NCBI GenBank assembly: GCA_015234115.1
Contig: JADFWP010000014.1
Span: forward strand, 5,450-55,545
Origin: Magnetococcales bacterium
Lineage (GTDB): Bacteria > Pseudomonadota > Magnetococcia > Magnetococcales > Magnetaquicoccaceae
Direction: 5' to 3'
DNA: 50,096 nt
Shown: in pieces, positions 30,951 through 38,112 of the stretch
How the letters are laid out: each line of letters begins with the position of its first letter
How positions within the stretch are numbered: the stretch's first letter is position 1
Program-made: the position numbers and the translations under genes
Notes under the pieces: model-generated
Seen by the model: only the letters and a program-made list of their open reading frames with translations
What the model was told of the DNA's origin: nothing
Database searches by the model: none

Positions 30951-31003
30951 AGTCTTCCAATACGGTCACTCTTGCCTGATCGCGATCAAGGGACAGTTGC
31001 GGT

Positions 31004-31630
31004 TCAGGAGGATTGGGCTGCGCCCGCGCGCCGGTTGCGTTGTTGGGTGAAAAGCGATTCCATCACCACCACCTTGAGCCGGTCGTAGGGGGTGGGTTTC
31101 TGGAAGACCTCCACATCCTCGGGCACGCCCCCTTTGGCCATGATCTGCACATCGTCCATGGCCGTGACCACGACGATGCGCGAGCGGGCCAGTTCTGCGG
31201 ATTCCCGCAGGGCGCGGATCATCTGGAAACCGTCCATGGCCGGCATCATCAGATCGGCGATGATCACCTCGGGTTTGTGCAGTCCGGCCTGAATCAGGCC
31301 GTCGTACCCGTCTTCGGCCACCACCAGCCGCACCGGCAGTCCCCAGTTGGCCACCACGGCCTTGGTGATTTCACGCAGGTTTTCATCGTCTTCGACCAGA
31401 AGCAGGGTCAGTTCCAGCAGATCGGGATCCTGGAGCTGCTCGCGCCGCTTGGCCAGGAGTTGGTTGATGGAACTCATGGGGATGCGACAATGGCCACCGG
31501 CTGTTTTCCACGATTTGATGATCCCACGTTCCATCCAGTAATGGATGGTGCGTTGGGAGACTCCCAACAGTTGGGCCGCTTTGGAGGTAGTGACCACCGG
31601 ATCGGCTTCGGGTGTCCGTGACAATGGCAT
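31004..31630 (-). CDS. Response regulator with N-terminal MerR/excisionase-like HTH
   Basis: 208 residues. The start MPLSRTPEAD has TGGAAA just upstream; the open frame beyond it is AT-rich promoter DNA. Residues 13-60 (TTSKAAQLLGVSQRTIHYWMERGIIKSWKTAGGHCRIP) form a winged HTH of the MerR/BldC/excisionase type. A receiver follows at about 75-195 (LLLVEDDENLRE, VIIADLMMPAMDGFQM, VVVTAMDD, FQKP). The output domain is N-terminal, reversed from most regulators. The palindrome GCGGTT-A-AACCGC at 31686-31698 could be its own operator. Its kinase is probably one of the neighbours. Confidence 0.9.
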   Translation of the reverse strand: MPLSRTPEADPVVTTSKAAQLLGVSQRTIHYWMERGIIKSWKTAGGHCRIPMSSINQLLAKRREQLQDPDLLELTLLLVEDDENLREITKAVVANWGLPVRLVVAEDGYDGLIQAGLHKPEVIIADLMMPAMDGFQMIRALRESAELARSRIVVVTAMDDVQIMAKGGVPEDVEVFQKPTPYDRLKVVVMESLFTQQRNRRAGAAQSS

Positions 31631-31685
31631 CGTGTTTCCATCAAGGTGCTGGAGGGAACAAAAAATTGCAAGATTTGCTAAATTT

Positions 31686-31698
31686 GCGGTTAAACCGC
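31686..31698. promoter_or_regulatory. Palindrome, candidate operator for the HTH-receiver protein
   Basis: GCGGTT-A-AACCGC is a perfect inverted repeat with 6-bp arms, 56-68 bp upstream of the HTH-receiver start codon. MerR/excisionase-like proteins bind short inverted repeats near their own promoters, so autoregulation is plausible. This is inference. Confidence 0.35.
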
Positions 31699-31860
31699 CA
31701 ATAAATTCTCTAATTTGTAGCATACAGCATCCGAAATGCCAAAGCAAGGAAAAATCGAGCAGGCAATTAATATAAATAAAACCTTACATGCATATAAACA
31801 AAGCAAGCGTCTCGTCATTAAGAAAATTTGGCAAAGCGCGCAAATGGCAAAAAAATAAAC

Positions 31861-31889
31861 TTGCAATCTACGAAATCCGGGAAAATAAT
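31861..31889 (+). promoter_or_regulatory. Candidate sigma-70 promoter for the cytidylate-kinase/receiver gene
   Basis: TTGCAA (31861-31866, 4 of 6) is followed after 17 bp by AATAAT (31884-31889, 5 of 6). The start would be near 31896, about 70 nt before the ATG at 31968. It probably serves the run of genes up to 34416 or beyond. Confidence 0.5.
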
Positions 31890-31967
31890 ATACGCTAACT
31901 CAACCCCCATCCGGACGGAGCCAGCCACGCCCGCTCTGGAGCATCCAGGCACGATGGAGAAAACACC

Positions 31968-33146
31968 ATGGAAACCAACCTCGGAATCGGCAGTGTCATC
32001 AAGTCAGGGCTGTTCACCGATGGCCACAAGAGCAGCGAGCCAACGGCCAAACATCCCATTGTCGTCACCGTCTCGCGTCAGTTCGGCTCCAACGGAGGCA
32101 AGATCGCCGAACTGCTGGCCGAACGCCTCGGCGTGACCTGCTATGGTCACTCGATGATCGACGACATGATGAACAAGACCCACACCACCAAAAAACTCAT
32201 GGAACTGATGGACGAAAAGCTCCCGAAAGCCATCGACAGTTTTCTCTATTCGCTGCTCGTCAAACCGGAGCAGTCGGTATCGGGTTATTACAAGACCATC
32301 ATCAAGACCATTCTCAACATCTCCAGAAGCGGCGGGGTGATCGTGGGACGCGGAGCACGGCTGATCCTGGCCCATGATCCCCAGGTGTTCCGTATCCACA
32401 TCGAAGGGACCAAAGAGGTCTGCATCCGGCGGGTCGCCCAACGGGAACAGATCACCCCGGACGCCGCCAAACGCAAAATCGCCGAAACCGAAAAAGAGCG
32501 TTCACGCTTTCTCAAGGGGCTGTTCAAACGCTATCCCAACACCCGCACCTACTACGATCTGGTGCTCAACTCGGATCGCATCGACCCGGTTCATGCCGTG
32601 GATATCATCGTGCATGCCATGCACAAAATGGGCTACATCAATCAGGATCTGACCAATGCCCCGCAACATCACGCCAGCCCACCCGAACTCAGACCCCTGC
32701 CTCCGCTCCATCTGGGACTGCACCTGCTGGTGGTGGAAGACGAAATGGAGTTCTTCTCCCTCATCAACGGCTGGCTGGAAACCTGGCCGGGTTCGGGAGA
32801 CAAGGAGGGTGGAAAATCGCCACCATTGCATTTGACCCATGCAAAAAGTTATAAGGAAGCTCAGGAATTCCTGGATCACAACCAGTACGATCTGATTCTG
32901 CTCGACCTCAACCTCTCCGACAGCCATGGACTGGAGCAGACTTTCGGACGCATCAACCAGAAAATCCGCGACACGCCAATCATCGTCTTCACCGGCATGG
33001 ACGACGATCAAAAGGCGGTCCAGGCCGTGGAACAGGGTGCCCAGGACTATCTGGTCAAAGGACAGGTGAACAAGAAAATTCTGGTGCGCTCCATCAAACA
33101 CGCGCTTTCCAGATACAGAATCATGAGAACTTTTTCCAGGAAATAA
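31968..33146 (+). CDS. Cytidylate-kinase-like protein fused to a C-terminal receiver domain
   Basis: 392 residues, soluble. Residues about 30-225 match the cytidylate kinase-like family (Cytidylate_kin2 type): IVVTVSRQFGSNGGKIAELLAERLGV is its P-loop block, where GSNGGK replaces the usual GxxGxGK[ST]. It is followed by GGVIVGRGARLIL, VFRIHIEGTKEVCIRRVAQRE and YYDLVLNSDRIDP. Residues about 255-385 are a complete receiver (LLVVEDEMEFF, LILLDLNLSDSHG with phosphoacceptor Asp near 311, IIVFTGMDDD, DYLVKGQ). The family's substrate is not firmly known; CMP kinase activity is only suggested by homology. Placement before two receivers and an Hpt gene implies control by phosphorelay. GGAG lies about 8 bp upstream. 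Confidence 0.85.
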   Translation: METNLGIGSVIKSGLFTDGHKSSEPTAKHPIVVTVSRQFGSNGGKIAELLAERLGVTCYGHSMIDDMMNKTHTTKKLMELMDEKLPKAIDSFLYSLLVKPEQSVSGYYKTIIKTILNISRSGGVIVGRGARLILAHDPQVFRIHIEGTKEVCIRRVAQREQITPDAAKRKIAETEKERSRFLKGLFKRYPNTRTYYDLVLNSDRIDPVHAVDIIVHAMHKMGYINQDLTNAPQHHASPPELRPLPPLHLGLHLLVVEDEMEFFSLINGWLETWPGSGDKEGGKSPPLHLTHAKSYKEAQEFLDHNQYDLILLDLNLSDSHGLEQTFGRINQKIRDTPIIVFTGMDDDQKAVQAVEQGAQDYLVKGQVNKKILVRSIKHALSRYRIMRTFSRK

Positions 33147-33191
33147 CTTTCCCGGAAACTCAAGACGCAAAGGAAGCAAGGAGTGACGAAC

Positions 33192-33572
33192 ATGGCCCGG
33201 ATCCTGATCATCGACGATGACGAACCCTTTCGGATCCATCTGGGAACTCTGTTGAGAAATGCCGGTCACGTCGTGCTCGAAGTCGATTGCGCGCTCCATG
33301 CCCTGGACAAGATCGCACTCGACCCGTTCGACCTGCTGATGACCGACATTTTCATGCCGCAAATGGATGGCTTCGAACTGCTCTCCACCTTGTTGCGCAG
33401 ACATCCACGCATCCGGGTGATCGCCATGAGCGGAGGTGGGACCGGCATGACCCCCAATTTGGCACTCAACGTGGCCAAGAAACTCGGGGCCATTGAACTG
33501 ATCAGCAAACCGTTTCAGCCCGGAGAGGTGATTCGGGCCGTGGATCGCGCCCTGCAAGCGGATCCAACCTGA
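33192..33572 (+). CDS. Single-domain response regulator (CheY-like)
   Basis: 126 residues, only a receiver: ILIIDDDEPFR (acid pocket), LLMTDIFMPQMDGFELL (phosphoacceptor Asp), VIAMSGGG and LISKPF (conserved Lys). The ATG at 33192 has GGAG 8 bp upstream; an in-frame GTG three codons earlier is possible. It lies 45 bp after the kinase-receiver fusion gene and 36 bp before a clear paralogue with the same DIFMP and SGG motifs. With no output domain, it acts as a phosphate shuttle or by binding a partner. Confidence 0.92.
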   Translation: MARILIIDDDEPFRIHLGTLLRNAGHVVLEVDCALHALDKIALDPFDLLMTDIFMPQMDGFELLSTLLRRHPRIRVIAMSGGGTGMTPNLALNVAKKLGAIELISKPFQPGEVIRAVDRALQADPT

Positions 33573-33608
33573 ATCAGGCAACACATTTATCGAGAAAGGC
33601 AACGAAAG

Positions 33609-34007
33609 ATGGCGCACATCCTGGTGGTCGATGACGACGAAAGCTTCCGGGTCTATCTGGTGACCCTGCTGACACAGGCCGGACATACGGTACTGGAAGC
33701 GGATAATGGGCAAACCGCCCTGGAGCGGTTCGCCTCTGCCCCAGTGGAGTTGATCATCACCGATATTTTCATGCCCAAGATGGATGGAATCGATCTGCTG
33801 GCAGCCCTGGTCAACAACCGGCCCCTGGTCAAGGTGATCGCCATATCCGGAGGATACAAGGCGATGAATCCCCGCTTGACCCTGGAAATGGCGCAATCTT
33901 TCGGGGCCATGGATATCATCACCAAGCCGTTTCAGGCCGGCACAGTCTTGCAGAAAGTCACCAGGGCGCTTCAATCCACGAACGACGTTGTGGCGGGGGA
34001 GTCATAA
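33609..34007 (+). CDS. Single-domain response regulator (CheY-like), paralogue of the preceding gene
   Basis: 132 residues, receiver only: ILVVDDDESFR, LIITDIFMPKMDGIDLL with the phosphoacceptor Asp, VIAISGG, DIITKPF. It shares the unusual DIFMP and I-A-x-SGG motifs with the gene just before, so the two arose by tandem duplication. It is followed 4 bp later by the Hpt gene, whose ribosome site lies inside this gene's end. That suggests a receiver-Hpt phosphotransfer pair. Confidence 0.92.
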   Translation: MAHILVVDDDESFRVYLVTLLTQAGHTVLEADNGQTALERFASAPVELIITDIFMPKMDGIDLLAALVNNRPLVKVIAISGGYKAMNPRLTLEMAQSFGAMDIITKPFQAGTVLQKVTRALQSTNDVVAGES

Positions 34008-34011
34008 GCCA

Positions 34012-34416
34012 ATGAACACCATCTCTGCCTATCGGGAATTGACCGATGCGCACAAGTTGCAAGAAATGCGAAACGAACTGGAGGGCGGATTCCTGACCGT
34101 GATCCGCCACTATCAGGCCGGCATTCTCCACCGCCCCGAACGAATCCGGCAGGCGATCCGGGAAAACGATCCCGAGCAGGTCGCCATGGAGAGCCATTCC
34201 CTGAAAAGCGTCTGCCGTCAGGTCGGTCTGCTGCGCATGGGAGAAATGGCCGCCGAACTGGAAGCCCTGGGCAACTCCGGCATCCTCGATCAGGCCGAAT
34301 CCCTGGTCGAACAACTGGTCGCCTCCAGTGTCACGGCCAATCACGAACTCACCCACTTCTGCTCGGGCGCGGCACTGCCCCGACCCTTTTTCGACAAAGG
34401 AAGACAACCCGATTGA
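34012..34416 (+). CDS. Stand-alone Hpt phosphotransfer protein
   Basis: 134 residues, all helical. The Hpt motif is QVAMESHSLKSVCRQVGLLRMGEMAAELE with phosphorylatable His62 and the following Lys. There is no kinase or receiver domain. The ATG at 34012 is chosen for the GGGGGA about 11 bp upstream. Free Hpt proteins pass phosphate from hybrid kinases to response regulators, so this can link the kinases of the region that lack an Hpt domain (those at 36262, 38113 and 40582) to the single receivers. Confidence 0.88.
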   Translation: MNTISAYRELTDAHKLQEMRNELEGGFLTVIRHYQAGILHRPERIRQAIRENDPEQVAMESHSLKSVCRQVGLLRMGEMAAELEALGNSGILDQAESLVEQLVASSVTANHELTHFCSGAALPRPFFDKGRQPD

Positions 34417-34463
34417 AAACTTGAAATTCAGTACGCGCTCGGGCAAAAAGAGGCGAGGTCGAG

Positions 34464-35408
34464 ATGAACAGGCATGCTGACGCCGGAACAAAGAAATTGT
34501 TGCTTGTTGCCGACGATGATTTGTTGATTCGTGAATCTCTGACCCTTTTTTTGCAAAAACAGGGATATGAGGTAATCGCTGCCCACAACGGCCAGGAGGT
34601 GCTGCACTGGCGCAGCCTGGTGATTCCGGATCTGATCGTGCTGGATGTGTGCATGCCCGAGCCGGACGGCATCGCCACCTGCCGCACCCTGCGCGAGCAA
34701 TGGATCTCACCCCGCATCCCGATCCTGATGCTTACCGGGCAGTACGACTCCCGCACCGTGGATCTGGCCTTCGAGGCCGGCGCCGATGATTATCTCATCA
34801 AACCGGTTCACTGGGCCTTGTTGCGCCAGAAAGTCCACCAGTTGCTGGAACGCAGCGCCGTGGAGGCGCGCATCCGCCATCAGGCGACCTACGACGGCCT
34901 GACCGATCTGCCCAACCGGATCCTGTTTCTGGATCGCCTGGACCATGCCATCTCCCTGGCCAGGCGCACCCGGGAGGCGCTGGCCCTGCTGTTCATCGAT
35001 CTCGATCGGTTCAAGGAGGTCAACGATACCCTGGGACACGCCTGCGGTGATGAACTGTTGCGCCAGGTCGGTCAACGCCTCAAAAACTGCGTGCGTCACT
35101 CCGACAGCCTCGCCCGGCTGGGCGGAGACGAGTTCACCGTCATCGTCGCCAATGTCTGTCAGCCGCCGGATCCCGACATCGTGGCGGAAAAGATCCTGAC
35201 CGCGCTCGCGCAACCTTTCATGCTGAACGGCACCCAGGTCACCATCTCGGCCAGCATCGGCATCACGTTGTTTCCCGATCACGGCGCAGATCTCACCACC
35301 CTGCTCGAAAATGCGGATCAGGCCATGTATGAAGCGAAGAAACTGGGCGGAAACCGCTATCATAACTTCGTGCCCGCCACTCCCCCGCAAGGAACACCCC
35401 CATCATGA
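34464..35408 (+). CDS. Response regulator diguanylate cyclase (receiver-GGDEF)
   Basis: 314 residues. The receiver (about 10-125) has LLLVADDDLLIRE, LIVLDVCMPEPDG, ILMLTGQ and DDYLIKPV. The GGDEF domain (about 135-305) has DGLTDLPNRILFLDRLDHAI, FIDLDRFKEVNDTLGH and the active-site RLGGDEF. The product-inhibition site RHSD lies exactly five residues before GGDEF. So it should make c-di-GMP from two GTP, switched by phosphorylation and limited by feedback. Its stop overlaps the PhnD-like gene start (ATGA), tying cyclase, binding protein and kinase into one transcript. Confidence 0.95.
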   Translation: MNRHADAGTKKLLLVADDDLLIRESLTLFLQKQGYEVIAAHNGQEVLHWRSLVIPDLIVLDVCMPEPDGIATCRTLREQWISPRIPILMLTGQYDSRTVDLAFEAGADDYLIKPVHWALLRQKVHQLLERSAVEARIRHQATYDGLTDLPNRILFLDRLDHAISLARRTREALALLFIDLDRFKEVNDTLGHACGDELLRQVGQRLKNCVRHSDSLARLGGDEFTVIVANVCQPPDPDIVAEKILTALAQPFMLNGTQVTISASIGITLFPDHGADLTTLLENADQAMYEAKKLGGNRYHNFVPATPPQGTPPS

Positions 35409-36265
35409 ACCCGCTGCGCATCTTCCCAACCGTGGCGTTGGGAATCTGGGTCGCCCTTGGGCACGTCACAACGACCTGGGCCGATGAGACGCTCGTCTTC
35501 GGGATTCACCCGTTCATGAGACCCACGGAGCTGCTGCGACGCTTTTCGCCCCTGACCGAGGCGCTTGCCAAAGCGATCAGCCACCCGATTCGCATCCGCA
35601 TCACCAGCGACTATGACGATCAGATCCGTCTCATCGGCCAGAACCAGATCGATCTGGCCTACATGGGACCGGTGCCCTATGTCCGCATGGTGGCGCGTCA
35701 TGGCCTCAAACCGATTCTGGGCAAACAGATGGTCCACGGCCAGGGAACGTTCCAGGGGGTGATCATCACCCGGCGCGACTCTGCGATCCAGACCCTGCCG
35801 GAGTTGATCGGCAAACGGTTCGCGTTCGGGGATCCCAACTCCACCATGAGCCATCTGGTGCCCCGCGCCATGCTGCTGGAGGCGGGCGTACCGGTGGAAA
35901 AACTTGCCAGATTCGACCATCTTTCCAATCACGGCAACGTGGCCCTGGGCGTGCTGATGGGCCTGTTCGACGCCGGGGCCATCAAGGAGAGCGTCTTCCT
36001 GGAATACCAGGAGCGGGGATTGACCGCGCTCGCCTGGACGCCACGGATCGCCAATCATCTGTTCGTCACCCGGAGCGACCTCCCGACCGACCGGATCGAA
36101 ACGCTGCGCACCGCACTGCTCCAGATGCCGACGACCCCGGAGGGTCTGCAACTCCTGAAAAACGTGGATCATGCCATCACCGGCATCGAGCCGGGTCAGG
36201 ATGACGAATTCAGCGCATTGCGTACCACACTGCGTCTGCTGGATCAGGCGGGAGTCACGCCATGA
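35405..36265 (+). CDS. PhnD-like periplasmic phosphate/phosphonate-binding protein
   Basis: 286 residues. A signal peptide (about 1-26, ending TTTWA) precedes a PhnD-type binding fold: LVFGIHPFMRPTELLRRFSPLTEALAKAI, QIDLAYMGPVPYVRM, FQGVIITRRDSAIQTLPELIGKRFAFGDPNSTMSHLVPRAMLL, FDHLSNHGNVALGVLMGLFDAGA. No ABC permease or ATPase gene is near. It overlaps the next gene, a membrane hybrid kinase with a small periplasmic loop, by 4 bp. The likely role is therefore ligand sensing for that kinase rather than uptake. The ligand could be a phosphonate, phosphite or another oxyanion. Confidence 0.9.
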   Translation: MNPLRIFPTVALGIWVALGHVTTTWADETLVFGIHPFMRPTELLRRFSPLTEALAKAISHPIRIRITSDYDDQIRLIGQNQIDLAYMGPVPYVRMVARHGLKPILGKQMVHGQGTFQGVIITRRDSAIQTLPELIGKRFAFGDPNSTMSHLVPRAMLLEAGVPVEKLARFDHLSNHGNVALGVLMGLFDAGAIKESVFLEYQERGLTALAWTPRIANHLFVTRSDLPTDRIETLRTALLQMPTTPEGLQLLKNVDHAITGIEPGQDDEFSALRTTLRLLDQAGVTP

Positions 36266-38007
36266 ACCCCTTCCGATCCATCGCATGGCGCGCCTTTCCC
36301 TGGCATTTTCTGGTGGTGCTGCTCTTTTTTCTGGGTGTCCACGCGCTGGTGGTGGTGAACGATCATCGCAAGGAGATTTCCGGCGCCCTGCATCAACACA
36401 TCCAGGACGAACTGGAGTTGGTTGCGATCATGATCCGCGAGGCGGCGGCCCGACACGATCTGACCTCGCTGGAGGTCTTTCTGATGCACTGGGGCAAGGT
36501 CCACCACGAAATCGCGGAGATTGTCGCCACCGCCCCCAACGGTTTCTCCCTGGTCCACTACGTCCGCCAGGAACCGGCCACGCTCACCCTCGAACATCGC
36601 CAGACCATCGCTGAGGGAAACACCCCGATTCTGGAAATCACGGTGCGTCACGATCTGGCCCAGGTCAATCAGGCGGTCAACAAACTGGGCCGGAAAATGG
36701 CGCTCACCTCCCTGCTGCTCATGGCCCTGCTGGGACTGGCCTTGTGGTGGACCCAGCGCCACTGCTCGGTGGTGCCGCTGCAAAAGGAGATCGAAACCCG
36801 CAAAGCCATGGAACACGATCTGGCCGAGGCCAAACAGCGGGCCGAAGCGGCCAACCAGGCCAAAAGCGCCTTTCTGGCCGCCATGAGTCACGAAATCCGC
36901 ACCCCGATGAACATCGTGATCGGCATGAGCGATGTGTTGATGGATACCCCCCTGACCCCGGAACAACAGCGCCATGTCACCCTGCTGAAAAACTCCGGAC
37001 AGAATCTGCTGCTGCTGATCAACGACATCCTCGACCTGAGCAAAATCGAGGCGAACAAACTGGATATCGTCAGCGAAGCGGTATCGATCCGCCAGATCGC
37101 ACAGGAAATCACCGACTCGATGCGCATTCTGACCGATGACAAGGGGATCGGACTCACCTTGCATCTGGATCCCGATCTGCCCGACTGGATTCTGTCCGAT
37201 CCGTTGCGGCTGCGCCAATGTCTTTACAATTTGATCAGCAATGCGGTGAAATTTACCGAAAAGGGAGCGGTGACCGTGACCATCGCGCCACTTTCCGAGC
37301 CGGAGCGGGCCATTCGCTTTTCTGTCAAAGACAGCGGCATCGGCATCCGGACAGAACATCTGGAACAGATCTTCGATCTTTTCACCCAGTCCGACGTCGG
37401 CATCACCCGCCGCTACGGCGGGACCGGGCTGGGACTCTCCCTGACCAAACGGCTGGTCAGAATGATGGATGGCATGATCGCCGTGGAGAGCCGGTTCGGT
37501 TCCGGAAGCTGTTTCTGTTTCACCCTCCCGTGGCGTGAGGCCGCGGCTCCGGCCCCCAAACAGACGTTCCGCCCGATGTCCGGGCTGTCGTCCGAGGTGC
37601 GACCGTTGCGGATTCTGTTGGTGGAGGATGTGGAAGAGAACCGCGTGCTGATGCGCGCCTATCTCGAATCAACCCCCCACCGGTTGTCCGAAGCCCATCA
37701 CGGGGCCGAGGCCGTGGAATGCATCCGGCAAGAGCCGTTCGATCTGGTGTTGATGGATATCGAAATGCCGGTCATGAACGGCCTGGAAGCCACCCGTCGC
37801 ATCCGGGAGTGGGAACAGACCGCACCGAACCGCGCGCCACTGGTGATTCTCGCCCTTTCGGCCCATACCCTGGAGGGCGAAGCCAAAGCGTGCCTGACGG
37901 CCGGATGCAATGGCCATCTGGGCAAACCGATCAACAAAAAGACCTTGCTGAACGCTTTGCAGCATCACGGAGCCTGGCTGGCCGCGCATCATGAGCGGGA
38001 GGCCTGA
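36262..38007 (+). CDS. Membrane hybrid histidine kinase, partner of the PhnD-like protein
   Basis: 581 residues. Two membrane helices (about 14-32 and 147-164) frame a periplasmic region of roughly 115 residues. Then come a short coiled coil, HisKA with His210 ([21 protein letters not shown]), HATPase ([16 protein letters not shown]) and a C-terminal receiver ([42 protein letters not shown]). The start overlaps the PhnD-like stop (ATGA), a sign of a binding-protein/kinase pair. It lacks an Hpt domain, so it needs a separate one such as the protein at 34012. The kinase-receiver half is closely similar to that of the gene at 40582. Confidence 0.94.
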   Translation: MNPFRSIAWRAFPWHFLVVLLFFLGVHALVVVNDHRKEISGALHQHIQDELELVAIMIREAAARHDLTSLEVFLMHWGKVHHEIAEIVATAPNGFSLVHYVRQEPATLTLEHRQTIAEGNTPILEITVRHDLAQVNQAVNKLGRKMALTSLLLMALLGLALWWTQRHCSVVPLQKEIETRKAMEHDLAEAKQRAEAANQAKSAFLAAMSHEIRTPMNIVIGMSDVLMDTPLTPEQQRHVTLLKNSGQNLLLLINDILDLSKIEANKLDIVSEAVSIRQIAQEITDSMRILTDDKGIGLTLHLDPDLPDWILSDPLRLRQCLYNLISNAVKFTEKGAVTVTIAPLSEPERAIRFSVKDSGIGIRTEHLEQIFDLFTQSDVGITRRYGGTGLGLSLTKRLVRMMDGMIAVESRFGSGSCFCFTLPWREAAAPAPKQTFRPMSGLSSEVRPLRILLVEDVEENRVLMRAYLESTPHRLSEAHHGAEAVECIRQEPFDLVLMDIEMPVMNGLEATRRIREWEQTAPNRAPLVILALSAHTLEGEAKACLTAGCNGHLGKPINKKTLLNALQHHGAWLAAHHEREA

Positions 38008-38040
38008 CTTGAGAAGCTTGACTTGAGAAGCTTGACTTGA
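38005..38040 (+). repeat. 14-bp tandem repeat, about 2.6 copies, at the kinase stop codon
   Basis: The unit TGACTTGAGAAGCT occurs at 38005-38018 and 38019-38032 and again in part from 38033. The first TGA is the stop codon of the preceding kinase. Each unit holds TGA in two frames, and because 14 is not a multiple of 3 the copies put stops in every frame. Likely a replication-slippage product; no function is evident. Confidence 0.8.
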
Positions 38041-38112
38041 AAAGTGATATCACACTATATAAATGCCCGGAATTCGCGGAATCGGGTCAATGCGCCACAG
38101 GGGGAAACTGCC

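Larger units (their letters stand above)
31631..31967. other. AT-rich divergent intergenic region
   Basis: 337 bp with much lower GC than its neighbours and no supportable gene. It holds the promoters of the leftward HTH-receiver gene and the rightward kinase-receiver fusion gene. It contains a perfect 13-bp palindrome (31686-31698), a candidate rightward promoter (31861-31889), and two TTTGC direct repeats just left of the palindrome. Confidence 0.6.
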
